A stretch of 64,000 nucleotides of DNA from Methyloversatilis universalis EHg5 (GCF_000378945.1 NZ_KB900539.1:1528527-1592526), one strand, 5' to 3'. Shown: positions 46,813 to 57,508, counted from the stretch's first letter. The notes: a model not told the origin generated them from the sequence alone. Made by a program: numbers and translations.

Positions 46813-47066
46813 GCGGCGGGCCGCGCGAACTGACGCTCTATCTGCGACGCTGGTGCCATCTGTGCGACGACCTGCTGGCAGCGCTTGAACCGCTGATTGC
46901 CGGCCAGAACGTCGAGGTGCGTGAAATCGACATCGACGAACACGAAGAGTACGAGGATGCCTACGGCGAGCATATTCCGGTGCTGTGTGCCGGAGAGCGC
47001 GAACTGTGCCGGCATCGACTGGACGAGCGGGCGGTCAGGGCCTATCTGCTAGAATCGCGCGCTTGA
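46809..47066 (+). CDS. Glutaredoxin-family protein
   Basis: An 85-residue thioredoxin-fold protein of the DUF836 type. The Cys-x2-Cys active site is WCHLC near residue 15, and the conserved proline lies in EHIPVLCAG. Start GTG at 46809 overlaps the mucD stop. It is commonly placed between mucD and lepA in betaproteobacteria. Confidence 0.88.
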   Translation: MSGGPRELTLYLRRWCHLCDDLLAALEPLIAGQNVEVREIDIDEHEEYEDAYGEHIPVLCAGERELCRHRLDERAVRAYLLESRA

Positions 47067-47086
47067 ACAGAGGTCCGGCCGATCAC

Positions 47087-47114
47087 GGGGGCTGCCGAAA
47101 GGGCGCCCCTTTTT
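47087..47114 (+). terminator. Probable terminator before lepA
   Basis: GGGGGC pairs with GC-g-CCCC (one bulge) around a 10-base loop, followed by TTTTTG. It may end the rpoE-operon transcript 21 bp after the glutaredoxin gene. Confidence 0.55.
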
Positions 47115-47190
47115 GTTGCCGGGCCCGCGGCGCGACCGCCGTTCCCGACCCGTTCCGGGCCCTTGAGCATTTTCCGATCTGATCCGACCG

Positions 47191-48984
47191 ATGCAGCACA
47201 TCCGAAACTTTTCCATCATCGCCCACATCGATCACGGCAAGTCCACGCTGGCGGACCGGCTGATCCAGCGCTGCGGCGGCCTGTCCGACCGCGAGATGGA
47301 GGCGCAGGTGCTCGACTCGATGGATCTGGAGCGCGAGCGCGGCATCACCATCAAGGCGCAGACCGCCGCGCTGTCGTACAAGGCCAAGGACGGTCAGGTC
47401 TATAACCTGAACCTGATCGACACCCCGGGCCACGTCGATTTTTCCTACGAGGTGAGCCGCTCGCTGTCCGCCTGCGAAGGCGCGCTGCTGGTGGTCGACG
47501 CCTCTCAGGGCGTCGAGGCGCAGACGGTGGCCAACTGCTACACCGCGCTCGACCTCGGCGTCGAAGTGGTGCCGGTGCTGAACAAGATGGACCTGCCGCA
47601 GGCCGATCCGGACAACGCGAAGCAGGAAGTCGAGGACGTGATCGGCATCGACGCGACCGACGCCATTCCGTGTTCGGCCAAGACCGGCCTGGGCATCGAC
47701 GACATCCTGGAAGCGGTGATCGCGCGCATCCCCGCGCCCAAGGGTGATCCGGATGCGCCGCTGAAGGCGCTCATCATCGATTCGTGGTTCGACAACTACG
47801 TCGGCGTGGTCATGCTGGTGCGCGTGGTCGATGGCGCGCTCAAGCCCAAGGACCGCATGCTGCTCATGTCGACCGGTGCCCAGTACCAGTGCGACCAGGT
47901 CGGCGTGTTCACGCCGAAGTCGGTGCAGAAAACCGCGCTGTCGGCCGGCGAGGTGGGTTTCATCATTTCCGGCATCAAGGAACTGCAGGCCGCCAAGGTG
48001 GGTGACACCATCACCCTGGCCGACCGCCGCGCTGATGCAGCGCTGCCCGGCTTCAAGGAAATCAAGCCGCAGGTGTTCGCCGGTCTGTACCCGGTCGAAG
48101 CCAGCGAATATGACCAGCTGCGCGAGTCGCTGGAAAAGCTCAAGCTGAACGACGCTTCGCTGCAGTACGAGCCGGAAGTGTCGCAGGCGCTGGGCTTCGG
48201 TTTCCGTTGCGGCTTCCTCGGCATGCTGCACATGGAAATCGTGCAGGAGCGTCTGGAACGCGAGTTCGACATGGACCTCATCACCACGGCGCCGACCGTG
48301 GTGTACGAGGTGCTGATGAACGACAACACGGTGGTGATGGTCGAGAACCCGTCCAAGCTGCCGGATACGTCCAAGGTTGCGGAAATCCGCGAGCCCATCA
48401 TCAAGGCGGTCATCTTCATGCCGCAGGATTACCTGGGCGCGGTGATCACCCTGTGCGAACAGAAGCGCGGCCAGCAGGTGAACATGCTCTACCACGGCCG
48501 TCAGGTGCAGCTGACCTATGACCTGCCGATGGCTGAAGTGGTGTTCGACTTCTTCGACAAGCTGAAGTCGGTGTCGCGCGGCTATGCCTCGCTTGACTAC
48601 GAGTTCAAGGAATACCGCGCCGCCGACGTGGTGAAGCTCGACCTGATGGTGGCCGGCGAGAAGGTCGATGCGCTGTCGGTCATCGTGCATCGCGCCAACG
48701 CACAGTTCCGCGGCCGCGAGGTGGCGGCCAAGATGCGCGAGCTGATTCCGCGCCAGATGTTCGACGTGCCGGTGCAGGCGGCGATCGGCGCCCACATCAT
48801 CGCGCGCGAAACGATCAAGGCGCTGCGCAAGAACGTGCTCGCCAAGTGCTACGGCGGCGACATCTCGCGGAAGAAGAAGCTGCTGGAAAAGCAGAAGGCC
48901 GGCAAGAAGCGCATGAAGCAGGTGGGCAACGTGGAAATTCCGCAGGAAGCCTTCCTCGCCGTACTGCGGGTCGACGACAAGTAA
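47191..48984 (+). CDS. lepA: Elongation factor 4 (LepA)
   Basis: A 597-residue translational GTPase. G1 is AHIDHGKST near residue 11, DTPGHVDF is G3, NKMDLP is G4. The C-terminal EF4-specific domain is complete. It is followed 51 bp later by lepB, the standard operon. Confidence 0.97.
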   Translation: MQHIRNFSIIAHIDHGKSTLADRLIQRCGGLSDREMEAQVLDSMDLERERGITIKAQTAALSYKAKDGQVYNLNLIDTPGHVDFSYEVSRSLSACEGALLVVDASQGVEAQTVANCYTALDLGVEVVPVLNKMDLPQADPDNAKQEVEDVIGIDATDAIPCSAKTGLGIDDILEAVIARIPAPKGDPDAPLKALIIDSWFDNYVGVVMLVRVVDGALKPKDRMLLMSTGAQYQCDQVGVFTPKSVQKTALSAGEVGFIISGIKELQAAKVGDTITLADRRADAALPGFKEIKPQVFAGLYPVEASEYDQLRESLEKLKLNDASLQYEPEVSQALGFGFRCGFLGMLHMEIVQERLEREFDMDLITTAPTVVYEVLMNDNTVVMVENPSKLPDTSKVAEIREPIIKAVIFMPQDYLGAVITLCEQKRGQQVNMLYHGRQVQLTYDLPMAEVVFDFFDKLKSVSRGYASLDYEFKEYRAADVVKLDLMVAGEKVDALSVIVHRANAQFRGREVAAKMRELIPRQMFDVPVQAAIGAHIIARETIKALRKNVLAKCYGGDISRKKKLLEKQKAGKKRMKQVGNVEIPQEAFLAVLRVDDK

Positions 48985-49035
48985 GCGCGTCGCGCAGCCT
49001 GCCTCTCCGAACGATTACAGGACTGGATTCCGATC

Positions 49036-49848
49036 TTGAACTTTGCACTGATTCTTTTCGTGCTGTGCGTGGCCACGGGCATTCTGTGGGGACTCGATAA
49101 GGCGGTATTCGCCAAGCGGCGGCCGGCCGGCGCACCCGATCCGTGGTGGGTCGAGTATGGCGCCAGCTTCTTTCCGGTCATCATCGTGGTGTTTACGCTG
49201 CGCAGCTTCGTGGTCGAGCCCTTCCGCATTCCGTCCGGCTCGATGATTCCGACCCTGCTGGTGGGCGACTTCATCCTGGTGAACAAGTTCACCTATGGCA
49301 TCCGCCTGCCGGTGCTCAACACCAAGGTGGTCGACATGAACGACCCCAAGCGCGGTGACGTGATGGTGTTCCGCTACCCGGCCGATCCGTCGGTCGATTA
49401 CATCAAGCGCGTGGTCGGCCTGCCGGGCGACAAGATCGTCTATCAGAACAAGCGGCTCACCATCAATGGCGTCGAAGTGCCGCTCAAGGCGCAGGACGAC
49501 TATCTGCACAAGGACCGCGCCTACTACTCGAAGCGTTTCCAGGAAACGCTGGGCGAGGTCGAGCATTCCATTCTGAACGACCGTGACGCGCGCGCCGACG
49601 TGCCGATGGCACTGGATTTTCCGGGTCGCGAGAACTGTGTCTACAATCACGAAGGGGTGCGCTGCGAAGTGCCGGCCGGCCACTACTTCATGCTCGGTGA
49701 CAACCGCGATCAGAGTGCGGACAGCCGGGTGTGGGGCTTCGTGCCGGATGCGAACATCGTCGGCAAGGCCTTCTTCGTGTGGTTCCACGCCGACGCCATC
49801 GTGCCGCCGAAAGGCATCGATTTCGGCCGCATCGGCAGTTTCCGGTAA
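49036..49848 (+). CDS. lepB: Signal peptidase I
   Basis: A 270-residue LepB. Two N-terminal membrane helices lie at about 1-21 and 43-62. The Ser-Lys dyad is Ser69 (IPSGSM) and Lys124 (YIKRVVGLPG). GDNRDQSADSR is box E. The start is TTG at 49036. Confidence 0.95.
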   Translation: MNFALILFVLCVATGILWGLDKAVFAKRRPAGAPDPWWVEYGASFFPVIIVVFTLRSFVVEPFRIPSGSMIPTLLVGDFILVNKFTYGIRLPVLNTKVVDMNDPKRGDVMVFRYPADPSVDYIKRVVGLPGDKIVYQNKRLTINGVEVPLKAQDDYLHKDRAYYSKRFQETLGEVEHSILNDRDARADVPMALDFPGRENCVYNHEGVRCEVPAGHYFMLGDNRDQSADSRVWGFVPDANIVGKAFFVWFHADAIVPPKGIDFGRIGSFR

Positions 49849-49890
49849 GGCGTTCCGCTTCTGCACAGAACAGTCAACAGGGAGGCAGCG

Positions 49891-50256
49891 ATGCAGCGCA
49901 AGCAGTCCGGTCTGAGCATGATCGGTTTTCTCGTCGTCGCGAGCTTCATCGCGATCATCGTCATCCTCGGCATGAAATCGGTGCCGGCGGTGATCGAGTA
50001 CTACACCATCCTGAAGAACGTGAAGGCGATCGCCAAGAGCAGCGAACTGCGCGGCGGTACGGTCGCCGACTACCGCAACGCCTTCAGCAAGCGGTCAGTC
50101 ATGGACGAAATGTCCAGCGTCACGCCGGCCGACCTGGACATCGTGAAGGATTCGACCGGCGTCGAGATTTCCTTCTCCTACCAGCGCAAGGTGCCGTTGT
50201 TCGGCCCGGTCAGCCTGCTGTTCGATTTCGAAGGATCGGCCTCGGGGTCGAACTGA
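49891..50256 (+). CDS. DUF4845 pilin-like membrane protein
   Basis: A 121-residue protein with one N-terminal membrane helix (residues 9-29) behind a short basic head (MQRKQSG), like a type IV pilin without the leader-peptidase site being obvious. DUF4845 proteins occur between lepB and rnc in betaproteobacteria; their role is unknown. AGGGAGG precedes the ATG by 7 bases. Confidence 0.85.
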   Translation: MQRKQSGLSMIGFLVVASFIAIIVILGMKSVPAVIEYYTILKNVKAIAKSSELRGGTVADYRNAFSKRSVMDEMSSVTPADLDIVKDSTGVEISFSYQRKVPLFGPVSLLFDFEGSASGSN

Positions 50257-50260
50257 AGTC

Positions 50261-50941
50261 TTGAATGCACCGGATGCAAGGGTCGAGCAGGCGCTCGGCC
50301 ACGTCTTTGCCTCGCGCGCATTGCTGGCGCAGGCGCTGACGCACAGCAGTTTTTCCTCCTCTCACAACGAACGGCTTGAACTGCTCGGTGATGCGGTGCT
50401 CGATTGCGCCGCCACCGACCTGCTGTTCCGCCGCTTCCCGGACACGCCCGAAGGTCTGCTGTCGCGGCTGCGCGCTTCGCTGGTCAAGGAAGACACGCTG
50501 GCTGAAATCGCCGCCGCCATTGCGCTGGGCGATGCACTGCGCCTGAGTGCGGGCGAGCAGAAGACCGGCGGTCGCGGCCGGCCGGCACTGCTGGCCAACG
50601 CGCTCGAAGCGCTGATCGGCGCGGTATTCCTCGAAGCCGGTTACGACGCCGCACACGCCGTCGTGGCCCGTCTGCTCGAATCCCGGCTGGTGGCGCTGAA
50701 CCCGGAGCGCGACGCACGCGACCCCAAGACCGCGCTGCAGGAGTGGCTGCACGCGCGGGCCAAGCAGCCGCCGCGCTACGAAATCGTGTCCACCACCGGT
50801 CCCGCCCACGCGCCGGTATTCCGTGCCGCCTGCGTGATCGACACGCTCGGCCTGCGCACCGAAGGCGAGGGCCGCAGCCGGCGTCATGCCGAACAGGCCG
50901 CTGCCGCGTGCGCGCTCGAACAACTTCAGGGGGCGGCATGA
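50261..50941 (+). CDS. rnc: Ribonuclease III
   Basis: A 226-residue RNase III. The signature NERLELLGDAVL is near residue 36; a C-terminal double-stranded RNA-binding domain covers about 155-222. The start is TTG at 50261, 4 bp after the DUF4845 gene; the stop overlaps era by 4 bp. Confidence 0.95.
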   Translation: MNAPDARVEQALGHVFASRALLAQALTHSSFSSSHNERLELLGDAVLDCAATDLLFRRFPDTPEGLLSRLRASLVKEDTLAEIAAAIALGDALRLSAGEQKTGGRGRPALLANALEALIGAVFLEAGYDAAHAVVARLLESRLVALNPERDARDPKTALQEWLHARAKQPPRYEIVSTTGPAHAPVFRAACVIDTLGLRTEGEGRSRRHAEQAAAACALEQLQGAA

Positions 50942-51873
50942 CCGACATTCCTCAGCAAGACATGAAGGCGGACGATGCCGCCGCATCGCCGGTCACCCAT
51001 TGCGGCTTCATCGCCATCGTCGGCCGGCCCAACGTCGGCAAATCGACCTTGATGAACCGGCTGATCGGCCAGAAGGTGAGCATCACGTCGGCCAAGGCGC
51101 AGACCACCCGCCACCGCATACACGGCGTATTCACCCGCGATGCCCACCAGTTCGTGTTCGTCGATACGCCCGGTTTTCAGACCAAGCACCGCAATGCGCT
51201 GAACCGCGTGATGAACCGTGCGGTCACGCAGGCACTGGCTGATGTGGACGTGATCCTGTTCGTGATCGAAGCCGGTCGCCTGACCGAAGCTGACGAAGAG
51301 GTGATCGCGCTGCTGCCCAAGGACAGGCCGGTGCTGCTGCTGCTGAACAAGACCGACAAGACCGGCGACCGCGCCAAGCTGCTGCCCTTCGTCGAACGCA
51401 TCGCGAAGCTGCACGACTTCCACGCCATCATGCCGGTCAGCGCCCAGCGCGGCGACGGCCTCGATGCGCTGCTGAAGGTGGCCGGCGAACTGCTGCCCGA
51501 GGGGCAGGCCATGTTCGATGTCGATGACTTCACCGACCGCAGCGAACGCTTCCTCGCCGCCGAGTACATCCGCGAAAAACTGTTCAGGCAACTGGGTGAC
51601 GAGCTGCCCTACGGCCTCGCGGTCGAGATCGAGCGCTTCGAGGCCGAAGGCGCGCTGCGCCGCATCGCTGCCTGCGTCATCGTGAGCCGCGAGGCGCACA
51701 AGGGCATCGTGATCGGGCAGGGCGGTGAGGTGCTCAAGTCAGTCGGTTCGGCCGCGCGCAGCGATATGGAGAAGGTGTTCGGCTCCAAGGTTTTTCTTGA
51801 GCTGCACGTGAAGGTCCGCAGCGGCTGGGCCGACGACGAGCGCGCGCTGAAGAGTCTGGGCTTCGAACCATGA
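50938..51873 (+). CDS. era: GTPase Era
   Basis: A 311-residue GTPase for 30S assembly. GRPNVGKST is the P-loop near residue 30, DTPGF is G3, NKTDK is G4. A KH domain with VIGQGGEVLKSVG binds 16S rRNA. The ATG overlaps the rnc stop. Confidence 0.96.
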   Translation: MTDIPQQDMKADDAAASPVTHCGFIAIVGRPNVGKSTLMNRLIGQKVSITSAKAQTTRHRIHGVFTRDAHQFVFVDTPGFQTKHRNALNRVMNRAVTQALADVDVILFVIEAGRLTEADEEVIALLPKDRPVLLLLNKTDKTGDRAKLLPFVERIAKLHDFHAIMPVSAQRGDGLDALLKVAGELLPEGQAMFDVDDFTDRSERFLAAEYIREKLFRQLGDELPYGLAVEIERFEAEGALRRIAACVIVSREAHKGIVIGQGGEVLKSVGSAARSDMEKVFGSKVFLELHVKVRSGWADDERALKSLGFEP

Positions 51874-51907
51874 GCACCGCACAGCCTGCGCGCCGGAGGA
51901 CGGTGGC

Positions 51908-52639
51908 GTGACCTCCGGCAAGCAGCGGGTGGACGGCCAGCCCGCCTTCCTGCTGCAGGCCCATCCCTACCGCGAAACCAGCCTGGTGGTCGACGTGTTC
52001 AGCCGCGACTTCGGCCGCATCGGCCTGGTCGCGCGCGGCGCCAAGCGCCCGCGCTCACAGCTGCGCGGCGTGCTGGTCGAGTTCCAGCCGCTGGATCTGG
52101 GCTGGTTCGGTGCGGGCGAACTGCGCACGCTGGCGCGCGCCGAGTGGCAGCGCGCCTGGCCCATGCTGTCCGGCCCGCGACTGCTGCTGGGCTACTATCT
52201 GAACGAGCTGCTGCAGCGCCTGATGGTGCGCGACGACGCACATCCCGCGCTGTTTGACCTCTATGCCGAGGCGGTGCAGAAACTGGCGCTGGCGCCGGCC
52301 GAAACCGTGCGCCACGAAGCGCTGCTGCGCGGCTTCGAAAAGGCCCTGCTGCGCGAACTGGGCTATGGCCTGACGCTGGACCACGACACCAACGGCGATG
52401 CGCTCGACCCGCAGGCGCGCTACGTCTACAAGCCCGAGCTGGGCCTGCTGGAAGGCGAGGGCAGTGGCGACGACGTGAGCATGACCGGCGCGCAGGCGCT
52501 TGCGCTGCACGAGGACGATTACGCCGACGCGCAGGTGGCGCGTCTGGCCAAGACACTGATGCGTGTGCTGATCGCGCATTATCTGCAGGGACAGGAGCTG
52601 CGCACGCGGCGGGTATTCATCGAACTACAGGATCTCTGA
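51908..52639 (+). CDS. recO: DNA repair protein RecO
   Basis: A 243-residue RecO: an N-terminal OB fold ([16 protein letters not shown]) and a helical C-terminal domain. It lacks the zinc cysteines of some homologues. GTG at 51908 has GGAGGA about 10 bases upstream. Confidence 0.93.
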   Translation: MTSGKQRVDGQPAFLLQAHPYRETSLVVDVFSRDFGRIGLVARGAKRPRSQLRGVLVEFQPLDLGWFGAGELRTLARAEWQRAWPMLSGPRLLLGYYLNELLQRLMVRDDAHPALFDLYAEAVQKLALAPAETVRHEALLRGFEKALLRELGYGLTLDHDTNGDALDPQARYVYKPELGLLEGEGSGDDVSMTGAQALALHEDDYADAQVARLAKTLMRVLIAHYLQGQELRTRRVFIELQDL

Positions 52640-52641
52640 AC

Positions 52642-53397
52642 ATGATCGAACTGGGCGTCAACATCGACCACGTGGCCACGATACGGCAGGCGCGCCGCAC
52701 CTACGAACCGGATCCGGTGTGGGCGGCGGTCGAGGCCCACCTGGGCGGCGCGGACGGCATCACCGTCCATCTGCGCGAAGACCGTCGCCACATCCAGGAC
52801 GACGACGTGCGCCGGCTGCGCGATCTGGTGCACATCAAGCTCAATCTCGAAATGGCGGCCACCGATGAAATGGTGGGCATCGCCTGCGCGCTGAAGCCGG
52901 AAATGGCCATGCTGGTGCCGGAAGGCCGGCACGAGGTGACCACTGAAGGCGGTCTGGACATCGTGTCGCAGGAAGCGCGGCTGAAGGGCGTGATCGGTCG
53001 CCTGCGCGATGCCGGCATCGTCACCAGCGTGTTCATCGACGCCGAGCCGGCACAGATCGAGGCGGCCGCGCGCATCGGCGCCCAGGTGTGCGAGGTGCAC
53101 ACCGGGCCGTACGCGCACGCCTTCCACGGCCTCGGTCGCGACCGCGAATCGCAGGCGGTGGTGGTCGAGCTCGACAAGGTGCGCGCCGGCGGCAAGCTCA
53201 TCCGCGACCTCGGCATGCGCTTCAACGCCGGCCACGCGCTGAACTACGCCAACGTGCAGCCGGTGGCCGAACTGCCGGGCGTGCGCGAACTGCACATCGG
53301 CCACGCCATCGTGAGCCGCTCTGTGTTTGTCGGCCTGCGCGAGGCGGTGCGCGAAATGAAGGCGCTGATGCGCGAGGCGGCCGGGAGGGCTGCGTGA
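52642..53397 (+). CDS. pdxJ: Pyridoxine 5'-phosphate synthase
   Basis: A 251-residue PdxJ barrel that makes pyridoxine phosphate. [16 protein letters not shown] is the universal N-terminus; the [16 protein letters not shown] loop is complete. It starts 2 bp after recO and overlaps acpS by 4 bp. Confidence 0.97.
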   Translation: MIELGVNIDHVATIRQARRTYEPDPVWAAVEAHLGGADGITVHLREDRRHIQDDDVRRLRDLVHIKLNLEMAATDEMVGIACALKPEMAMLVPEGRHEVTTEGGLDIVSQEARLKGVIGRLRDAGIVTSVFIDAEPAQIEAAARIGAQVCEVHTGPYAHAFHGLGRDRESQAVVVELDKVRAGGKLIRDLGMRFNAGHALNYANVQPVAELPGVRELHIGHAIVSRSVFVGLREAVREMKALMREAAGRAA

Positions 53398-53783
53398 TTT
53401 TCGGTGTCGGCACCGATCTGTGCGGTATCGCGCGTTTCGAGCGCATGCTGGCCGAGGACGGTGACGGCATCGCGCGGCGCATTCTCGCCGCGTCCGAACT
53501 GGATGAATTCGCGCGTGTGAAGCAGCCGGCGCACTTTCTGGCCAAGCGCTTCGCCGCCAAGGAGGCGCTGGGCAAGGCACTGGGCACCGGCATCCGCGCG
53601 CCGGTACTGCTGCGCTCGATCGCGGTGACCCACGACGATCTGGGCAAACCCGCCTTCGCCTTCGATGACACGCTGACCGCGTGGATGAGTGCGCGCGGCC
53701 TGCGCGCCCATCTGTCGCTGTCTGACGAAACCGAACACGCGCTCGCCTTCGTCGTGGTCGAGCGCACGGAGAACACTGCATGA
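53394..53783 (+). CDS. acpS: Holo-ACP synthase
   Basis: A 129-residue AcpS that attaches phosphopantetheine to [14 protein letters not shown] holds the magnesium-binding aspartate and [11 protein letters not shown] the glutamate. GTG at 53394 with GGGAGG upstream; overlaps pdxJ and nagZ by 4 bp each. Confidence 0.95.
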   Translation: MIFGVGTDLCGIARFERMLAEDGDGIARRILAASELDEFARVKQPAHFLAKRFAAKEALGKALGTGIRAPVLLRSIAVTHDDLGKPAFAFDDTLTAWMSARGLRAHLSLSDETEHALAFVVVERTENTA

Positions 53784-54814
53784 GAACCACCCCGCCCGGA
53801 CCGGTCATGATCGACGTGGCCGGCTTCGAACTGGACGCCGAAGACCGCGAACTGCTGGCCCACCCGTCGGTGGGCGGGCTCATCCTGTTCGCGCGCAACT
53901 TCCACGACGCGAAGCAGCTCGCCGCGCTGACCGAGGCCATTCACGCGCTGCGCCGGCCGCCGCTGCTGATCGCGGTCGATCACGAAGGCGGCCGGGTGCA
54001 GCGTTTCAGGACCGACGGCTTCACTCACCTTCCGTCGATGCGCACGCTGGGTACGCGCTACGAGGCGGATGCGCAGGGTGCGCTGGCCGACGCCCGCGCC
54101 GCCGGCTACGTGCTGGCGGCCGAGCTGCGCGCGCTCGGCGTGGATCTGTCCTTCACGCCGGTGCTCGATCTCGATTTCGGCCGCAGCGGCGTGATCGGCG
54201 ACCGCGCCTTCCACCGCGACCCTTCCATCGTCGCGCCGCTGGCCGGCGCGCTGGCGGAGGGGCTGCGTGCCGCAGGCATGAAGTCGGTCGGCAAGCACTT
54301 CCCCGGCCACGGCTTCGTCGAGGCGGATTCGCATGTGGCGATTCCGGTCGACGAGCGCGATTTCGACACCATCTGGGCCGACGACATCCGCCCCTACATC
54401 GATCTCGGCAGACAGATCGACGCGGTGATGCCGGCGCACGTGATCTATCCGGCGGTCGATCGCATGCCGGCCGGTTTTTCGCGCGCCTGGGTGCAGGGCA
54501 TCCTGCGCGAGAAGCTCGCTTTCGACGGTGTGGTGTTCAGCGACGACCTGTCGATGGAAGGCGCGTCGGTTGCGGGCGACGTGGTGGCACGCGCAGAGGC
54601 TGCGTGGGAGGCTGGCTGCGACATGGTGCTGGTGTGCAATGCACGCGACCAGGCGGTGAAGCTGATCGACGGCTGGCGCCCGGCATTCGACAGCGTGCGC
54701 AGCGCACGCGTCGAATCGCTGATGCCCAAGCAGCCTTACGGCGACCGCACAGTGCTGGCGCAGGATGTGCGCTACCGCGACGCGCTCGGTGCGGTGCAGC
54801 GCCTGATCGGCTGA
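53780..54814 (+). CDS. nagZ: Beta-N-acetylhexosaminidase NagZ
   Basis: A 344-residue GH3 enzyme of peptidoglycan recycling. DHEGGRVQRF, KHFPGHG (with the His-Asp style acid/base loop following) and the nucleophile aspartate in FSDDLSMEG are present. Cytoplasmic, no signal peptide. Confidence 0.95.
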   Translation: MRTTPPGPVMIDVAGFELDAEDRELLAHPSVGGLILFARNFHDAKQLAALTEAIHALRRPPLLIAVDHEGGRVQRFRTDGFTHLPSMRTLGTRYEADAQGALADARAAGYVLAAELRALGVDLSFTPVLDLDFGRSGVIGDRAFHRDPSIVAPLAGALAEGLRAAGMKSVGKHFPGHGFVEADSHVAIPVDERDFDTIWADDIRPYIDLGRQIDAVMPAHVIYPAVDRMPAGFSRAWVQGILREKLAFDGVVFSDDLSMEGASVAGDVVARAEAAWEAGCDMVLVCNARDQAVKLIDGWRPAFDSVRSARVESLMPKQPYGDRTVLAQDVRYRDALGAVQRLIG

Positions 54815-54829
54815 CGGAATGTCTGGGGC

Positions 54830-56611
54830 ATGAGCTTCGACGCGAAGGCTTTCCTGCCGACGGTGACCGAAGATCCGGGCGTGTACCGGATGATAGGCAG
54901 TGAGGACGAGGTGCTCTACGTCGGCAAGGCGAAGAACCTGCGCCGGCGGGTGTCCTCGTACTTCCAGCGCACGCCGTCGAGCCCGCGCATCGGCATGATG
55001 GTGTCGCAGGTGGTGCGGGTGGACCTCACCGTGGTCAGGTCGGAAGCCGAGGCGCTCATCCTCGAAAACAATCTGATCAAGAGCCTGCGGCCGAAGTACA
55101 ACATCCTGTTTCGGGACGACAAGTCCTACCCCTACATCAGGCTCAGCAACGACCGCTTCGCGCGCATCGGCTTTTTCCGTGGCACGGTCGGCCGCGACGC
55201 GCGCTACTTCGGTCCGCTGCCCAACGCCTGGGCGGTGCGTGAAACGATACAGCTGGTGCAGCGGGTGTTCCTGCTGCGCACCTGCGAGAACAGCGTGTTC
55301 TCGAACCGCTCGCGGCCCTGCCTGCTGCACCAGATCCATCGCTGTTCGGCGCCCTGCGTCGACCTCGTGTCCAAGGAAGACTACGACGAGGACGTGCGCA
55401 TGGCCACGCTGTTCCTGAACGGCCGGCACGGTGAGGTGATCGACCGGCTGTCGGAACAGATGAATGCCGCCGCCGAGGCGCTGGCTTTCGAGAAGGCGGC
55501 GCAGATCCGCGACCAGATCCGCGCGCTGTCCAAGGTGCTGCACAAGCAGTACGCCGACAGCGCCCGTGACGAAGACCTCGACATCGTGGTCGCCATCGAG
55601 CGCGACGGCTCGGCCTGCGTCAATCACGCCATGGTCCGCGGCGGTCGCCACCTTGGCGACCACGCGCATTTTCCGGCCGCGGGGCAGGGCAGTGCGGCCG
55701 ACATGCTGCTCGCCTTCGTCACCCAGCACTACGCGGCCGGCAATGCGCCGAAGCGCATCGTGGTCAATGCGCTGCCCGAGGCGGACGAAGGCGAGGCGCC
55801 GCTGCCCGGCTCTACGCTGGCGCTGGCCCGCAACGAACGCGAGCGCGCGTGGACCGACATGGCGCTGAAGAACGCCGAGATCGCGCTCGGCGTGAAGCTG
55901 GACGCAGGCGCCCGTGCTTCGCACCGGGTGCGCGCGCTGGTCGAGGCGCTGGAACTGGATGTGGCGCCGGAGCGTATCGAGTGCTTCGACATCAGCCACA
56001 CGATGGGCGAAGCCACCGTGGCCTCCTGCGTGGTGTGGATGGGCGGCGCCATGCGCAACAGCGAATACCGCCGCTACAACATTGACGGCATCACGCCGGG
56101 CGACGACTACGCCGCGATGCGCCAGGTGCTCACCCGCCGTTACGAGAAGGTAGCGAGCGGCGAGGGCGCCCGGCCCGATCTGGTGCTGATCGACGGTGGC
56201 CGCGGCCAGCTGGGCATCGCCATCGAGGTGATGGCTGAACTCGGTCTGGACCTGCCGCTGGTCGGTGTGGCCAAGGGCGAAGAACGCAAGATGGGGGCAG
56301 AAGAGCTGATACGCCCCGGCATCGACCAGGCGCTGGTGCTCGGCCCGGAACACCCGGCCCTGCACCTGATCGCGGAAATCCGCGACGAGGCGCACCGTTT
56401 CGCGATCGCAGGCCACCGCGCCAAGCGCGCGAAGAAGCGGCTCACCTCGACGCTGGAAGACATTCCGGGCATCGGCCCGGCACGTCGCAAGCGCCTGCTC
56501 ACCACCTTTGGCGGACTGGCTGGCGTGCGCAACGCCACGGTCGAGGATCTGTGCCGGGTGGACGGCATCAGCCGTACGCTCGCCGAACAGATACACCGGC
56601 AGTTAAACTAG
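54830..56611 (+). CDS. uvrC: Excinuclease ABC subunit C
   Basis: A 593-residue UvrC. The GIY-YIG nuclease domain is at about 15-93 (GVYRMIG, LYVGKAKNLRRR). A UVR domain lies near 200-235, the RNase H-like nuclease about 370-530 (FDISHTMGE), and helix-hairpin-helix motifs at the C-terminus (IPGIGPARRKRLL). Confidence 0.96.
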   Translation: MSFDAKAFLPTVTEDPGVYRMIGSEDEVLYVGKAKNLRRRVSSYFQRTPSSPRIGMMVSQVVRVDLTVVRSEAEALILENNLIKSLRPKYNILFRDDKSYPYIRLSNDRFARIGFFRGTVGRDARYFGPLPNAWAVRETIQLVQRVFLLRTCENSVFSNRSRPCLLHQIHRCSAPCVDLVSKEDYDEDVRMATLFLNGRHGEVIDRLSEQMNAAAEALAFEKAAQIRDQIRALSKVLHKQYADSARDEDLDIVVAIERDGSACVNHAMVRGGRHLGDHAHFPAAGQGSAADMLLAFVTQHYAAGNAPKRIVVNALPEADEGEAPLPGSTLALARNERERAWTDMALKNAEIALGVKLDAGARASHRVRALVEALELDVAPERIECFDISHTMGEATVASCVVWMGGAMRNSEYRRYNIDGITPGDDYAAMRQVLTRRYEKVASGEGARPDLVLIDGGRGQLGIAIEVMAELGLDLPLVGVAKGEERKMGAEELIRPGIDQALVLGPEHPALHLIAEIRDEAHRFAIAGHRAKRAKKRLTSTLEDIPGIGPARRKRLLTTFGGLAGVRNATVEDLCRVDGISRTLAEQIHRQLN

Positions 56612-56616
56612 GCTTC

Positions 56617-57189
56617 ATGTTTACCTTGCCTACCGCGCTCACCTGGGCGCGCATCCTGCTCATTCCGCTGTTCGTCGGCGTGTTCTTCCTGCCGGCGCAT
56701 GCCCTGACCTTCCACGAGAAGAACCTGATCGCCACCGTGGTGTTCGTCGTGGCCGCGCTGACCGACTGGCTGGACGGTTACCTCGCGCGCACGCTGAACC
56801 AGACCTCGGCCTTCGGTGCCTTTCTTGATCCGGTGGCCGACAAGCTCATGGTGGCGGCGGCGCTCATCATGCTGGTCGAACTCGACCGCACCAGCACCGT
56901 CATCGCGCTCATCATCATCGGCCGTGAAATCACCATCTCGGCACTGCGCGAGTGGATGGCCAAGGTGGGCGCGTCGCGCAGCGTGGCGGTGTCCATGATC
57001 GGCAAGATCAAGACCACCGCGCAGATGATTGCCATTCCCATGCTGCTGTACTTCGACCCGCTGTTCGGCGTCGATGTGGCGGCCATCGGCGGCAAGCTCA
57101 TCTGGGTGGCTGCGGTGCTCACCGTGTGGTCCATGGTGTACTACATGCGAAAGGCATGGCCGGAACTGCGCGCGCGCAAGGCGGTGTGA
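56617..57189 (+). CDS. pgsA: CDP-diacylglycerol-glycerol-3-phosphate 3-phosphatidyltransferase
   Basis: A 190-residue integral membrane enzyme committing CDP-diacylglycerol to phosphatidylglycerol. The CDP-alcohol transferase motif runs from DWLDGYLAR to FGAFLDPVADK. Four or more membrane helices. It starts 5 bp after uvrC and precedes the tRNA genes, as in many proteobacteria. Confidence 0.94.
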   Translation: MFTLPTALTWARILLIPLFVGVFFLPAHALTFHEKNLIATVVFVVAALTDWLDGYLARTLNQTSAFGAFLDPVADKLMVAAALIMLVELDRTSTVIALIIIGREITISALREWMAKVGASRSVAVSMIGKIKTTAQMIAIPMLLYFDPLFGVDVAAIGGKLIWVAAVLTVWSMVYYMRKAWPELRARKAV

Positions 57190-57259
57190 AGCTTCTTCAA
57201 AAAAGTGCGCTGTCAGTGTTGACAGCTTCTCTGGCAGGCCTATAATGCGCGCCTGTCTT

Positions 57260-57335
57260 GCGGGAATAGCTCAGTTGGTAGAGCGCAACCTTGCCAAGGT
57301 TGAGGTCGCGAGTTCGAGCCTCGTTTCCCGCTCCA
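57260..57335 (+). tRNA. tRNA-Gly (anticodon GCC)
   Basis: A complete 76-base cloverleaf with encoded CCA. The acceptor stem GCGGGAA/TTCCCGC is perfect and the anticodon loop is TTGCCAA. Confidence 0.97.
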
Positions 57336-57343
57336 AGATACAG

Positions 57344-57371
57344 AAATGGGGAAGCCTAGCTTCCCCATTTT
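57344..57371 (+). terminator. Hairpin after the first tRNA-Gly
   Basis: AAATGGGGAAGC pairs with GCTTCCCCATTT around CTA, followed by a T. It may end or process the tRNA transcript. Confidence 0.6.
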
Positions 57372-57402
57372 GCTTCACAGCCGGTTCGCCGGCTGCGCCT
57401 CA

Positions 57403-57476
57403 GGCGAGGTGGCAGAGTGGTTATGCAGCGGCCTGCAAAGCCGTGGACGCCGGTTCGATTCCGACCCTCGCCTCCA
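57403..57476 (+). tRNA. tRNA-Cys (anticodon GCA)
   Basis: A 74-base tRNA with encoded CCA. The acceptor stem is GGCGAGG/CCTCGCC and the anticodon loop is CTGCAAA. Confidence 0.96.
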
Positions 57477-57508
57477 GGACAATTTGATCGGTACTCACGT
57501 GCCGATAC

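Noticed and set aside
53222-56596. Very long minus-strand open frame opposite acpS, nagZ and uvrC
   Set aside because: Crosses three well-defined genes; no motif, shadow composition.
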